From positions 1 through 47,908 of the forward strand of contig NZ_BAGJ01000114.1 of NCBI RefSeq assembly GCF_000308775.1: a stretch of DNA of 47,908 bases, read 5' to 3'. How positions within the stretch are numbered: position 1 is the first letter of the stretch; every line of letters begins with the position of its first letter. Source of the stretch: Nocardia testacea NBRC 100365 (GTDB taxonomy: Bacteria > Actinomycetota > Actinomycetes > Mycobacteriales > Mycobacteriaceae). Below are positions 8,097 through 16,882 of this stretch, in pieces. The position numbers and the translations under genes were made by a program. The notes under the pieces are model-generated. The model searched no databases, was not told where the DNA came from, and worked only from the letters and a program-made list of their open reading frames with translations.

Positions 8097-8591
8097 TCAG
8101 GCCTCCTTGCCGTCGGCGGCGTCCGCCCCGCCCGGCGTCAAACGCGCGTGTCCCCCACTGGATCCGTAACCGCCCGCGCCGCGCGCGGACTCGTCGAGCC
8201 GGTCCACCGCCACGAACTCGACCAGTTCCACCCGCTGCACCAGCAGCTGGGCGATCCGGTCACCGCGGCGCAATTCGATGGGCGTGCGCGGGTCGTGGTT
8301 GATCAGGCAGACCTTGATCTCACCCCGGTATCCGGCATCGATGGTTCCCGGCGTGTTCACCACGGATAGTCCGGCCTTGGCCGCCAGCCCGGAGCGGGGA
8401 TGGATCAGGCCCACGGTGCCCACCGGCAGCGCGACAGCGATACCGGTACCGACCAGTACCCGCTCCCCCGGCTCCAGGACGACATCCTCGGCGGTGCACA
8501 GATCCACGCCCGCGTCGCCTTCGTGGGCGCGCGTCGGCATGGGAATCCCGGGGTCCAGCCGGAGCAGCGGTATCGGTGAGAGTGCGTTCAC
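8097..8591 (-). CDS. dut: Deoxyuridine 5'-triphosphate nucleotidohydrolase (dUTPase)
   Basis: Trimeric dUTPase of 164 residues; it hydrolyses dUTP to dUMP and PPi, keeping uracil out of DNA and feeding dTMP synthesis. All five motifs are visible: EGDAGVDL (24-31), PRSGLA (65-70), [10 protein letters not shown] (82-91, catalytic Asp85), RIAQLLV (112-118) and [10 protein letters not shown] (137-146). Motif 5 has Tyr where Phe or His is usual, which still allows base stacking. The start is GTG at 8591: a TAGGCT -10 lies 8 nt upstream and no Shine-Dalgarno is present, so the transcript is probably leaderless. The C-terminal tail is Gly/Ala-rich. It is followed directly by DUF3710. Confidence 0.96.
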   Translation of the reverse strand: MNALSPIPLLRLDPGIPMPTRAHEGDAGVDLCTAEDVVLEPGERVLVGTGIAVALPVGTVGLIHPRSGLAAKAGLSVVNTPGTIDAGYRGEIKVCLINHDPRTPIELRRGDRIAQLLVQRVELVEFVAVDRLDESARGAGGYGSSGGHARLTPGGADAADGKEA

Positions 8592-8599
8592 GTCCGACC

Positions 8600-8605
8600 A
8601 GCCTA
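8600..8605 (-). promoter_or_regulatory. -10 element of the dut-DUF3710 operon
   Basis: On the minus strand TAGGCT is followed by 8 nt and then the dut GTG, giving a predicted start of transcription at or next to the start codon. It lies back to back with the TAGTGT element of the divergent DUF3093 gene, so the two promoters share about 50 bp. Confidence 0.55.
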
Positions 8606-8631
8606 CGCGCAGGCCCGGCGCCGGTGTCGCT

Positions 8632-8637
8632 TAGTGT
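8632..8637 (+). promoter_or_regulatory. -10 element of the DUF3093 gene
   Basis: TAGTGT ends 6 nt before the GTG at 8644 and no Shine-Dalgarno is seen, so a leaderless transcript is predicted. Confidence 0.55.
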
Positions 8638-8643
8638 TGAGTC

Positions 8644-9159
8644 GTGTCCGACCAGCCTCGACCCACCGAAACCGAGCGTCCCGCGCGACCGGAACCGACC
8701 GCCTATCGCGAGCGCCTCTGGGTGCCGCTGTGGTGGTGGCCGGTGGGCTTCGCCCTCGCCGGTCTGCTCGCCGCGGAGATCCATATGGGAGCCCCCGGCC
8801 TGCGGGCCTGGCTGCCGTATGTGCTGTTGTTCCCGGTGCCCGTCTGGGTGCTGCTGTGGACGAGCCGGCATCGTCTCGAAGTCACCCCGGACACGACGGG
8901 CACTCCCGAACTGCGGGTGGACCGGGCCCATCTACCGGTGTCGTTCGTCGCCCGGGCGACCGTGGTGCCCAAGAGCGCCAAGAGTGCGGCGCTGGGCCGT
9001 CAGCTCGATCCCGCGGCCTACGTCCAGCACCGTCCGTGGATCGGCACCATGGTCCTGCTGGTTCTCGACGACCCGGACGATCCGACACCGTACTGGCTGG
9101 TCAGCACGCGCCGGCCCACAGCGGTCCTGGCCGCGCTCGGCCTGCCGAGCGCGGGATGA
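8644..9159 (+). CDS. DUF3093 family membrane protein
   Basis: A 171-residue protein of the Rv2698/DUF3093 type. A Pro/Arg/Glu-rich N-terminus (1-25) precedes two closely spaced hydrophobic segments (about 30-48 and 55-75), then a soluble C-terminal domain of about 95 residues (RHRLEVTPDT and later GTMVLLVLDDPDDPTPYWLVSTRRP). It probably has a hairpin membrane anchor with a cytoplasmic PH-like domain. Function unknown. The GTG start is set by the -10 element 6 nt upstream. Confidence 0.85.
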   Translation: MSDQPRPTETERPARPEPTAYRERLWVPLWWWPVGFALAGLLAAEIHMGAPGLRAWLPYVLLFPVPVWVLLWTSRHRLEVTPDTTGTPELRVDRAHLPVSFVARATVVPKSAKSAALGRQLDPAAYVQHRPWIGTMVLLVLDDPDDPTPYWLVSTRRPTAVLAALGLPSAG

Positions 9160-9172
9160 CCTCACCTACCGC

Positions 9173-9475
9173 TCAGGCCGCGCAATCCATGCAGATCATC
9201 TGACCGCCTGCCTCGCTGGCGAGGCGGCTGCGGTGATGTACCAGGAAACAGCTCGAGCAGGTGAACTCGTCGGCCTGTTTCGGGATCACCCGAACCGTCA
9301 GCACTTCCTCGGACAGGTCCGCGCCGGGGAGCTCGAACGACTCCGCGGTATCGGATTCGTCGACATCCACGACGGCGGACTGGGCTTCGTTGCGACGAGC
9401 CTTCAGCTCCTCCAGCGAATCCTCCGACACATCGTCGGACTCGGTACGCCTCGGTGCGTCATAGTCGGTTGCCAT
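9173..9475 (-). CDS. DUF4193 zinc-ribbon protein
   Basis: A 100-residue protein. The N-terminal half is acidic (SDDVSEDSLEELKARRNEAQ). The C-terminus holds a treble-clef or zinc-ribbon pattern CSSC (73-76) and CMDC (95-98), so one Zn2+ is likely. It resembles Rv2699c (DUF4193), which is conserved in actinobacteria. The ATG at 9475 follows GAGGGGAAG at good spacing. RbpA- or CarD-like transcription roles have been considered for small zinc proteins of this kind, but nothing in the sequence proves one. Confidence 0.88.
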   Translation of the reverse strand: MATDYDAPRRTESDDVSEDSLEELKARRNEAQSAVVDVDESDTAESFELPGADLSEEVLTVRVIPKQADEFTCSSCFLVHHRSRLASEAGGQMICMDCAA

Positions 9476-9866
9476 GTCGTCTTCCCCTCGTCCTTACTCC
9501 GTATATCCGGATCGGCGCACGCCGTCTCTCGACCGCGCCCGCCGCCCCGCCGGTGGTGCACTTCACACCCGCACCGGTCCTCTATCAGGACGAATCCAGT
9601 GGACTCACCTCCGATAGCGTCCGGACAACGCATGAGTTGCCCTGCTTGTTCCCGCGACCGAACGCAGATTTACTCATAGTTATTTCGGTCTGGGCGGCCA
9701 GACAATAGCGGACGGTGCGGAAAATGTCGCAATCGAAACCCGGCCGTGTCGAAACCGCTGGGCAATCGATATGCCGCCCCGAGCGTGCCGTGACCGGCCC
9801 CGGTAACGCGCCCGGAGCGGCCCGGGTAATGCGCGGCGCGCGGGCGGGGGTACGTACAGTATCGAC
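9476..9866. other. 391-bp divergent intergenic region (DUF4193 / cei)
   Basis: No convincing coding sequence in either direction. It holds the cei -10 element near its right end. An 8-bp direct repeat TCGAAACC occurs at 9733-9740 and 9749-9756, 16 bp apart, so on nearly the same DNA face, 110-130 bp before cei. Otherwise nothing structured was seen. Confidence 0.5.
9855..9860 (+). promoter_or_regulatory. -10 element of cei
   Basis: TACAGT ends 6 nt before the GTG at 9867; no Shine-Dalgarno sequence, so leaderless transcription is predicted. Confidence 0.6.
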
Positions 9867-10547
9867 GTGGTTTCACTGATCACCGAAGGCAGTCCGACGG
9901 ATGCAAAAGGCCGTCCCTACCCCCGTCGACGGCCGCGGCCCTGGCTGATTCTCGTCGTCGTTCTCCTGGTTGTTTGCGCAGGTCTGTGGATCAAGGCCCT
10001 GACCACCAACGATGACGACCACACGCCGATGGCGTGCAATTCGCCGACCCCGGCCACCGATCCCAAGGCCGCACCGCAGCCGCTGCCCGGCCAGCGGGTC
10101 GGGACGAGTCGCCTCGAGGATGTGGAGCCCGCACCGGTGGCGGGCACCCAGGTGCGTGTCCTGAACGCCAACGGACAGCGCGGTCAGGCCGCGCACGTCG
10201 CGGCCCAGCTCGGTGATCTGGGTTTCGGCAGCCCGCCGGGGGATCCATATGGTAACGATCCGGTATATGCCAACGGCGACCTGGAATGCACCGGCCAGAT
10301 CCGGTTCGGCGAGAACGGCCGCCCGATAGCGGCCGCCGTGCAGCTGGCCGTACCGTGCGCCGAGCTCATCGAGGACAAACGCTCCGACAAGTCGGTCGAT
10401 CTGGTGCTCGGCTCGCTGTTCGGCGGCGATCTGCAGCCCAACAACGACGCCGAAGAAGTACTCCGGTCACTGAAGAACCCGGTGAGCGGGGAGAGCCCGG
10501 CGATCGACCCGGATATGCTCGCGGCCGCCCGAACCGCCCGCTGCTGA
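9867..10547 (+). CDS. cei: Envelope integrity protein Cei (LytR_C domain)
   Basis: A 226-residue protein with an Arg/Pro-rich cytoplasmic N-terminus, one membrane segment at 26-45 (WLILVVVLLVVCAGLWIKAL) and an extracytoplasmic region. The LytR_C-like domain is at about 93-205 (GTQVRVLNANGQRGQAAHVA and DKSVDLVLGSLF). Cysteines at 57, 141, 164 and the C-terminal residue could form disulfides outside the cell. It resembles Rv2700 (Cei), needed for normal envelope integrity in M. tuberculosis. It ends 22 nt from the convergent suhB stop. Confidence 0.87.
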   Translation: MVSLITEGSPTDAKGRPYPRRRPRPWLILVVVLLVVCAGLWIKALTTNDDDHTPMACNSPTPATDPKAAPQPLPGQRVGTSRLEDVEPAPVAGTQVRVLNANGQRGQAAHVAAQLGDLGFGSPPGDPYGNDPVYANGDLECTGQIRFGENGRPIAAAVQLAVPCAELIEDKRSDKSVDLVLGSLFGGDLQPNNDAEEVLRSLKNPVSGESPAIDPDMLAAARTARC

Positions 10548-10569
10548 CCACGGGCCGCCCGGGCCGGAA

Positions 10570-11481
10570 TCAGGCGTCCGGGATCGGCGCGGCGACGCCC
10601 AGACGGTCCAGCAGCGCGAAGAGTTCCTCGGCGATACCGGGCGCCGCGGCCACCACGAGGGCCCCCGCGGCGCCCGTCGTCGCCAGCGGGGGCAGCCGCA
10701 GTACCGCACCGGCCTCGGCCGCGATCAGCGCGCCCGCCGCCCAGTCCCACGGATTGAGCCCGTGCTCGTAGTGCGCGTCCACCCGCCCCTCGGCGACCAT
10801 GCACAGATCCAGGGCGGCGGCGCCGATCCGGCGGATATCACGCACATGTGGCAGCAGCTCGGCGACGCAGGCCGCCTGCCGGGTACGCCGCGCGACGCCG
10901 TAGGCGAATCCGGTCGCGACCAGCGCCAGCCGCGCGGACCGCACCGGGTTGCATCGCAGGGGCGTATCGCGGCCGTCCGGGCCGATCCGCAACGCCCCGA
11001 GACCGGTTGCCGCGGTGTAGACGGTCGACGCGGCGACATCGGCGACCGCGCCCGCGACCGGGCGGCCGCCACGCACCGCGGCCACCGATACCGCGTACGC
11101 CGGAATCCCGTAGAGGAAGTTCACGGTGCCGTCGATCGGGTCGACCACCCAGATCACCTCGTCGTCGGCCGCTGCGGCCGGGTCACCGCCGCCCTCTTCG
11201 CCGAGGATGTGGTCGCCGGGGCGCAGCCGGGCGAGTTCGTCGCGGATCAGCTGTTCGGTTTCGGTATCGACGACCGTCACCGGGTCGGTCGGGGTGCTCT
11301 TGGTACGTACCGCGGCCTCGGCGGAGGCCGCGGAGGCGAAGACCTCGCGGCGGCGGACCCGGACGTGGGCGGCGGCGATACCGGCCAGATGGGTCGCGAT
11401 CCGGCGTAGCACGGTGGCATCGGCGGGGGCGGGTTCGGTGGCAGCGGTGAGAGACCAAATCGATTCCGGCACGTCCTCCAT
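10570..11481 (-). CDS. suhB: Inositol-1-monophosphatase SuhB
   Basis: A 303-residue Mg2+-dependent inositol monophosphatase. It dephosphorylates inositol phosphate to myo-inositol, which feeds phosphatidylinositol and mycothiol synthesis in actinobacteria. Metal-site motifs are visible: GEEGGG (94-99), WVVDPIDGTVNF (111-122, Asp114 and Asp117) and NPWDWAAGALIAAEAGA near the C-terminus. It closely resembles Rv2701c. The ATG at 11481 gives a family-typical length; the longer open frame upstream overlaps ppgK in antisense. An AGGA lies about 12 nt before the ATG, an unusually wide spacing, so the start is less sure than the gene. Confidence 0.92.
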   Translation of the reverse strand: MEDVPESIWSLTAATEPAPADATVLRRIATHLAGIAAAHVRVRRREVFASAASAEAAVRTKSTPTDPVTVVDTETEQLIRDELARLRPGDHILGEEGGGDPAAAADDEVIWVVDPIDGTVNFLYGIPAYAVSVAAVRGGRPVAGAVADVAASTVYTAATGLGALRIGPDGRDTPLRCNPVRSARLALVATGFAYGVARRTRQAACVAELLPHVRDIRRIGAAALDLCMVAEGRVDAHYEHGLNPWDWAAGALIAAEAGAVLRLPPLATTGAAGALVVAAAPGIAEELFALLDRLGVAAPIPDA

Positions 11482-11689
11482 CGGAGCACAGATCCTGCGA
11501 GGAGGTCGTCCGGGCCCGCGCATTACTCTTGTCGTGCACACCACACCGGCGGAGCGCGGCCGCGGAGGAGGCAGCGCGACGCGGGTGGCCGGCCGCCGCC
11601 GTCCGGATTCCCTCGCGCGCGGCCGGGCCCACCCGGAAACCGGTGCGACGCACCATGACATCAGCCAGCACAGGGAACGAGGAACCCGC

Positions 11690-12448
11690 ATGTCCGTTGG
11701 ACGGCACGCGTTCGGTATCGATATCGGCGGTAGCGGCGTCAAGGGCGCCGCGGTCGATCTGGATACCGGGGAGCTCGTGCACGAGCGCATCAAGATCGCG
11801 ACCCCGCATCCGTCCACCCCGGATGCGGTCGCGGCGGCCGTGGCGAAGCTGATCGACACCGCGGCCTGGGCTGGGCCGGTGGGTCTCACCCTGCCGTGTG
11901 TGGTCCTCGACGGCGTCGCGCACACCGCCGCCAATGTCGACAAATCCTGGATCGGCACCGACGCCCGGGCCCTGTTCGCGGCGGCACTCGGCGGTCGCGA
12001 GGTGACCGTGCTCAACGACGCCGACGCGGCGGGACTCGCCGAGGACCGCTATGGCGCCGCCCGCGATATCCACGGCCTCGTGCTCCTGCTCACCTTCGGT
12101 ACCGGTATCGGTTCGGCGCTGCTCAACAACGGCACCCTCGTCCCGAACACCGAACTCGGGCATCTCGAGATCGGCGGTATGGAAACCGAGCACCGGGCCG
12201 CCGCCTCGGTCAAGGAGCGGGAGAACCTCGACTATCCCGAATGGGCGGCGCGGGTCAGCACCGTGCTGAGCGGGCTGGAGGACCTTTTCTGGCCGACGGT
12301 CATCGTCGCCGGCGGCGGGATCAGCCGCGACGCCGACCAGTGGATTCCACTGCTGACCAACCGCACCCGCGTGGTCCCGGCGAACTTGAAGAACACAGCG
12401 GGTATCGTCGGCGCGGCCATGGCCGTCGACGCCGGGATCACCCCCTGA
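11690..12448 (+). CDS. ppgK: Polyphosphate glucokinase
   Basis: A 252-residue ROK-family kinase that phosphorylates glucose with polyphosphate (or ATP). The phosphate-binding motif DIGGSGVKG is at residues 11-19. The sugar-site segment LNDADAAGLAE begins at 108 with Asp110, FGTGIGSALL at 136-145 and TELGHLEIGG at 154-163. It strongly resembles Rv2702. GAGGAA lies 5 nt before the ATG at 11690; the frame open upstream runs through the suhB antisense and is not coding. It lies just upstream of sigA on the same strand, 168 nt apart, with candidate sigA promoters between. Confidence 0.95.
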   Translation: MSVGRHAFGIDIGGSGVKGAAVDLDTGELVHERIKIATPHPSTPDAVAAAVAKLIDTAAWAGPVGLTLPCVVLDGVAHTAANVDKSWIGTDARALFAAALGGREVTVLNDADAAGLAEDRYGAARDIHGLVLLLTFGTGIGSALLNNGTLVPNTELGHLEIGGMETEHRAAASVKERENLDYPEWAARVSTVLSGLEDLFWPTVIVAGGGISRDADQWIPLLTNRTRVVPANLKNTAGIVGAAMAVDAGITP

Positions 12449-12489
12449 GGTTGTCCACGGCACGGGCCAGTGCACACTGGTCGGATCGT

Positions 12490-12495
12490 TACAAT
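12490..12495 (+). promoter_or_regulatory. Candidate -10 element of sigA
   Basis: TACAAT matches the primary -10 consensus closely and lies 121 nt before the sigA GTG. A second TANNNT site, TACTCT at 12573-12578, lies 38 nt before the start. Either or both could drive sigA. No good -35 was recognised. Confidence 0.5.
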
Positions 12496-12616
12496 GGAAG
12501 CACCCGGCGGTGAGCCGGACCCCCGACCGGCGTTTTAGCCGGTAAACCCGACAGACCGCTCCGCCGGAATACTACTCTGGCGTGACGCCGCACGAGACCG
12601 TCACGAAAGGGCGTAC

Positions 12617-14002
12617 GTGGTAGCCACGAATACCCGTCAGACAGCCGAATCGGCCGACGCCGAGGCCACGGAAGTTCCCGCGGCACGCCCGGCCCGGAAG
12701 GCCGTGGCCAAGAAGGCCCCGGCGAAGAAGGCCGCTGCCAAAAAGGCTCCGGCCAAAAAGGCCGCCGCCAAGAAGGGAGCCGCCAAGAAGGCCCCGGCCA
12801 AGAAGGCGGGGAGCGCGGGCGCCCCCGGCTCGGGCGAGGAACAGCTCGACGACGATTCGCTGGATGTGGCGGATCTGGGCGACCTGGAGGTCTCCGAGGA
12901 CGATCTCACCGACGAGGGCGACGATCTCGTCGCCGAAGCCGTCGAGGAGGAAGCCGAGGGCGAGGCGGCCGAGGACGGCACCTCCGAGCCCACCGCGGCC
13001 GACAAGGCCTCCGGCGATTTCGTCTGGGACGAGGAGGAGTCCGAGGCGCTGCGCCAGGCGCGCAAGGACGCCGAGCTGACCGCGTCCGCGGATTCGGTGC
13101 GGGCCTACCTCAAACAGATCGGTAAGGTCGCGCTGCTCAATGCCGAGGAGGAGGTCGAACTCGCCAAGCGGATCGAGGCCGGGCTCTACGCGGCGGAGAA
13201 GATGCGCGAGTTCACCGAGGCCGGGGACAAGCTGCCCGTCGCCACCCGCCGCGATTTCAACTGGATCATCCGCGACGGCAACCGCGCCAAGAATCATCTG
13301 CTCGAGGCGAACCTGCGTCTGGTGGTATCGCTGGCCAAGCGCTACACCGGCCGCGGGATGGCGTTCCTGGACCTGATCCAGGAGGGCAACCTGGGCCTGA
13401 TCCGCGCGGTCGAGAAATTCGACTACACCAAGGGCTACAAGTTCTCCACCTACGCCACCTGGTGGATCCGGCAGGCGATCACCCGCGCCATGGCCGATCA
13501 GGCCCGCACCATCCGCATCCCGGTGCATATGGTGGAGGTCATCAACAAGCTCGGCCGTATCCAGCGCGAGCTGCTCCAGGATCTGGGCCGCGAGCCCACC
13601 CCGGAGGAACTGGCCAAGGAAATGGACATCACCCCGGAGAAGGTGCTGGAAATCCAGCAGTACGCCCGGGAGCCCATTTCGCTGGATCAGACCATCGGCG
13701 ACGAGGGCGACAGCCAGCTCGGTGATTTCATCGAGGACTCCGAGGCCGTGGTCGCGGTGGACGCGGTGAGCTTCACCCTGCTGCAGGATCAGCTGCAGTC
13801 GGTGCTGGAGACCCTGTCCGAGCGCGAGGCGGGTGTGGTCCGGCTGCGGTTCGGCCTGACCGACGGTCAGCCGCGCACCCTGGACGAGATCGGTCAGGTC
13901 TACGGGGTGACCCGCGAGCGGATCCGGCAGATCGAATCCAAGACCATGAGCAAGCTCCGGCACCCCAGCCGGTCGCAGGTCCTGCGCGACTACCTGGACT
14001 GA
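12617..14002 (+). CDS. sigA: Principal RNA polymerase sigma factor SigA
   Basis: A 461-residue primary sigma factor. Residues 28-64 are a Lys/Ala/Pro repeat (units [20 protein letters not shown]) like a histone-H1 tail, followed by an acidic segment (75-145). Region 1.2 starts near 157 ([17 protein letters not shown]). Region 2 is about 222-300, including [36 protein letters not shown] and [16 protein letters not shown]. Region 3 is about 310-385. Region 4 is 388-461, with the helix-turn-helix [20 protein letters not shown]. The GTG at 12617 has AAAGGG 5-6 nt upstream. It is shorter than the M. tuberculosis protein mainly in the N-terminal extension. A very strong hairpin follows the stop. 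Confidence 0.97.
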   Translation: MVATNTRQTAESADAEATEVPAARPARKAVAKKAPAKKAAAKKAPAKKAAAKKGAAKKAPAKKAGSAGAPGSGEEQLDDDSLDVADLGDLEVSEDDLTDEGDDLVAEAVEEEAEGEAAEDGTSEPTAADKASGDFVWDEEESEALRQARKDAELTASADSVRAYLKQIGKVALLNAEEEVELAKRIEAGLYAAEKMREFTEAGDKLPVATRRDFNWIIRDGNRAKNHLLEANLRLVVSLAKRYTGRGMAFLDLIQEGNLGLIRAVEKFDYTKGYKFSTYATWWIRQAITRAMADQARTIRIPVHMVEVINKLGRIQRELLQDLGREPTPEELAKEMDITPEKVLEIQQYAREPISLDQTIGDEGDSQLGDFIEDSEAVVAVDAVSFTLLQDQLQSVLETLSEREAGVVRLRFGLTDGQPRTLDEIGQVYGVTRERIRQIESKTMSKLRHPSRSQVLRDYLD

Positions 14003-14024
14003 GCCCCGGAAGCAGTACGGCATC

Positions 14025-14072
14025 GGCCCCTGGACACTGCGGAACCATCGGATTCCGCGATGTCCAGGGGCC
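14025..14072. terminator. 20-bp hairpin after sigA
   Basis: Arms 14025-14044 and 14053-14072 pair at 18 of 20 positions (one 2-bp internal mismatch) around an 8-nt loop; both outer ends are GGCCCCTGGACA and its complement. It lies 23 nt after the sigA stop and 10 nt before the convergent eutC stop, so it probably terminates both. No U-tract. Confidence 0.85.
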
Positions 14073-14081
14073 GTTGCGCGT

Positions 14082-14903
14082 CTACCCCGCCGCGCCGTCG
14101 GATAACCGCGCGGACGGCCCCGGCAGTGTCGGGTCCCGGGAGGTGTCCTTCAGCGGCACGCCGGAGCGGCCGAGCCGGCGGGCCCCGGCCACCAGGCCGG
14201 CGACGACCTCCGCCGCCCGCTGATACCCCGTCCCCTCGGGTGGATGGATATTCGATACGCAATTGCGGTCGGCGTCGGTGCGGCCGGGTCGCGGCCGGTG
14301 GGTGAGGTAGATGCCGAGGCTGTCGGCCACCGAGAGGCCCGGACGTTCACCGATCAGTACCAGCACGGTCGTCACCCCCAGCGCGGCCCCGATATGGTCG
14401 CCCAGCGCCACCCGGGCCTGCGTCGCCACCACCGGCGGCGCGATGGACCGGTGCGGGCGCAGCTCCTCGAGCAGCGCCGCGACCGTGGGTGGCCCGTGGG
14501 TGGTGAGTGCCCGGGCGGACAGGCCGTCGGCGAGCACCACGCCGATATCGGCGCCCGAGTGCGGGAGCCGGGCGAGCCCGTCGGCCGTCGCGTCCGGGGC
14601 GTCGGCCGGGAGCCGGCCGAGGTCGGGGCGCCGGAGATATTCGGCCCGGTCCCGGGCCCGGCTGCGGATATGGATCGGCTCGCCCATACCCAGTTCGGCG
14701 AGCCGTGCGCACAGCGCCGGCACTTCCAGCGGGATGTGCACGGCATCGCGGGCGGCGGCGTGCGCGGCGGCGAATTCCAGGACGTGCCGGGTGGGGAGCG
14801 CGTCACCGGCCCGGCCCAACCCGATACGCGCCTGGGTGAACGACCGCAAATCGTTCCAGAAGGCCTGGGAGTCCGCAGGTGTCATAGCCTCGTGGCTGCT
14901 CAT
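14082..14903 (-). CDS. eutC: Ethanolamine ammonia-lyase small subunit
   Basis: A 273-residue small (beta) subunit of adenosylcobalamin-dependent ethanolamine ammonia-lyase, which turns ethanolamine into acetaldehyde and ammonia. Family-typical segments: WNDLRSFTQARIGLGRAGDALPTRH cut here to its core FTQARIGLGRAG (about 17-28), SADIGVVLADGLSA-like residues (HSGADIGVVLADGLSARA), VTTVLVLIGERPGLSVADSLGIY and later NCVSNIHPPEG with a conserved Cys. The ATG at 14903 overlaps the eutB stop by the sequence ATGA, so translation is coupled. It ends 10 nt from the sigA terminator. Confidence 0.95.
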   Translation of the reverse strand: MSSHEAMTPADSQAFWNDLRSFTQARIGLGRAGDALPTRHVLEFAAAHAAARDAVHIPLEVPALCARLAELGMGEPIHIRSRARDRAEYLRRPDLGRLPADAPDATADGLARLPHSGADIGVVLADGLSARALTTHGPPTVAALLEELRPHRSIAPPVVATQARVALGDHIGAALGVTTVLVLIGERPGLSVADSLGIYLTHRPRPGRTDADRNCVSNIHPPEGTGYQRAAEVVAGLVAGARRLGRSGVPLKDTSRDPTLPGPSARLSDGAAG

Positions 14904-16321
14904 CGGCCCCCTGTCAGCGCGCGCAACGGTGACGCGGCCGGCGCCACCGGCAGCACCCGGCCCGTCTCGTCCAGCATGCCGAGCCGGTCCAGCCAGTGCG
15001 CGAATTCCGGGGCGGGCCGCAGGCCCAGCACCCGGCGGGCGTAGAGCGCGTCGTGGAAACTCAGACTCTGGTAGCCCAGCATCACATCGTCGGCGCCGGG
15101 AACCGCGATCACGAAGGCGCATCCGGCGGCGCCGAGCAGGGTGAGCAGAGTGTCCATATCGTCCTGATCGGCTTCGGCGTGGTTGGTGTAGCAGACATCC
15201 ACCCCCATGGGCAGGCCCAGCAGTTTGCCGCAGAAATGATCCTCGAGGCCCGCCCGCACGATCTGTTTGCCGTCGTACAGGTACTCCGGGCCGATGAACC
15301 CGACCACCGTATTCACCAGCAGCGGCCGCAGCTCCCGGGCCACGGCGTAGGCGCGCGCCTCCAGTGTCTGCTGATCCACCGGTCTCCCGCCCGTGCCCCG
15401 ATGCGCGTCGGCCGACAGGGCCGACCCCTGACCGGTCTCCAGATACATCACATTGTCGCCGACGGTGCCGCGTCGCAGCGACCGCCCGGCATCGTCGGCT
15501 TCGCGTAACAGCGCCAGGTCCACACCGAACGCCGCATTGGCGGCCTGCGTCCCGGCGACGGACTGGAAGACCAGATCGACCGGCGCTCCGGCCTCGATCA
15601 AACCGATGGTGGTGGTGACATGGGCGAGCACGCACGACTGCGCCGGAATGTCGAAGCGGGTGCGGATATCGTCGAGCAGCGTCAGCAGATCCGCCGCGGC
15701 GCGCGGGGAGTCGGTGGCCGGGTTGACGCCGATGACGGCATCGCCGCAGCCCAGCAGCAGGCCGTCGAGAACGGCGGCGGCGATCCCGTCGCGATCGTCG
15801 GTGGGATGGTTGGGCTGTAACCGGGTGGCCAGTGTGCCGGGCGTCCCGATGGTGGTCCGGAACGCCGAACGCACGCGGGCCGTGTGCGCGACGGCGATGA
15901 GGTCCTGATTGCGCATGATCTTGCTGACCGCGGCGGCCATCTCCGGGGTCAGCCCGGGCGCGAGCGCACGCAGCGTGGCAGCCGGATCGGTGGTTCCGTC
16001 GCCGGCGGCGACCGCGAGCAGCCGGTCCCGGAGCCCACCGACCGTGAGCGCGGCGATCGGACCGAACGCGGCGCGATCGTGGGTGTCCAGGATCAGCCGG
16101 GTCACCTCGTCGGTTTCGTAGGGGACCACCGGTTGTTCGAGGAACTCGGTGAGCGGGATATCGGCGAGCACCCATTGCGCGGCCGCCCGTTCGGCATCGG
16201 TGCCCGCCGCGCAGCCGGCCAGTTCGTCGCCGCTGCGCCGGGGCGTGGCCTTGGCCAGCACGTCCACCAGGCCGTTGAAGTGGTAGTTCGTGCCGCCGAG
16301 GCGCTGGGTGTAGACCGTCAT
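14900..16321 (-). CDS. eutB: Ethanolamine ammonia-lyase large subunit
   Basis: A 473-residue catalytic (alpha) TIM-barrel subunit of ethanolamine ammonia-lyase. Recognisable segments are GCGDAVIGVNPATDS, DLVFQSVAGTQAANAAFGVD, YLETGQGSALSADAH, GFIGPEYLYDGKQI, FCGKLLGLPMGVDVCYTNHA and VPGADDVMLGYQS (each quoted in part). The ATG at 16321 (MTVYTQRLGGTNYHFNGL) gives the family length; the open frame further upstream is Arg-rich and not coding-like. GGGA lies 6 nt before it. The operon contains only eutB and eutC: no permease, reactivase (EutA) or microcompartment genes are in the window. Confidence 0.95.
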   Translation of the reverse strand: MTVYTQRLGGTNYHFNGLVDVLAKATPRRSGDELAGCAAGTDAERAAAQWVLADIPLTEFLEQPVVPYETDEVTRLILDTHDRAAFGPIAALTVGGLRDRLLAVAAGDGTTDPAATLRALAPGLTPEMAAAVSKIMRNQDLIAVAHTARVRSAFRTTIGTPGTLATRLQPNHPTDDRDGIAAAVLDGLLLGCGDAVIGVNPATDSPRAAADLLTLLDDIRTRFDIPAQSCVLAHVTTTIGLIEAGAPVDLVFQSVAGTQAANAAFGVDLALLREADDAGRSLRRGTVGDNVMYLETGQGSALSADAHRGTGGRPVDQQTLEARAYAVARELRPLLVNTVVGFIGPEYLYDGKQIVRAGLEDHFCGKLLGLPMGVDVCYTNHAEADQDDMDTLLTLLGAAGCAFVIAVPGADDVMLGYQSLSFHDALYARRVLGLRPAPEFAHWLDRLGMLDETGRVLPVAPAASPLRALTGGR

Positions 16322-16882
16322 CCGGGTCCCATCCGTCCGGGCCGCTGTGCGCGCCCGGCCGATGGACGGTGTCCTGCGGACCGGGCGGTCGCGGCCGACA
16401 TACACGGTGCCCCCGCAGATTACCGCCGCCGAGGGTTCCGTGCGCGGATGACGGACTCCGTGCCGGCCGAGGCCTCACCCGAGGTGAGCGACCGGCTTGC
16501 CCGGAGAAGCCCACCACGGGCCGCCCGGCCCTCCTCGATGCACCGGGTCGGCGGCCCGATCCGCGGCGTAACCACCGCGGTGCTCGATACGTGGCTGCGA
16601 CCGGGTCGCCGGGGAACCGCGTCTCGGCAGGCCCGGCGATCGGGAAATGCGCACCGATCCCGGGCAGTCCCGCCGAACCGGGAATCCGGTCGCGCGCCGG
16701 GCACGGACGCACTCCATCACCGGCACCACGCAGATCTCCGGCCGCGACCGCGGACGAACGCCGGAGAACAGCGGCGGACCCGTATGCCCGGCAGACCGCG
16801 CCGGCAGGTCCGTAGTTCGTAGCGGTGCCGCTCATCACTTCGATGGATCCGGGCCGGCGGACCGGTGTGCTGAGATGAACGA
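16322..16882. other. 561-bp divergent intergenic region (eutB / histidine kinase)
   Basis: Open frames here are short, Arg/Pro-rich and without start signals; I see no gene. A possible eutB -10 (TAATCT on the minus strand, 16422-16417) lies about 95 nt before the eutB start. A dyad CTCACC-CGA-GGTGAG is at 16474-16488. No cobalamin-riboswitch-like B12 box was recognised. Confidence 0.5.

Noticed and set aside
12698..12811. DNA repeat element or CRISPR-like array in the sigA 5' end
   Set aside because: The near-repeats are the Lys/Ala codons of the SigA N-terminus, in frame and without spacers.
16322..16500. Cobalamin riboswitch before eutBC
   Set aside because: No B12 box or long structured leader was recognised; the predicted leader is only about 90 nt.
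16369..16815. Plus-strand 148-codon frame between eutB and the kinase
   Set aside because: Pro/Arg/Gly-rich product with no start signal or motif; a minus-strand frame overlaps it equally well.
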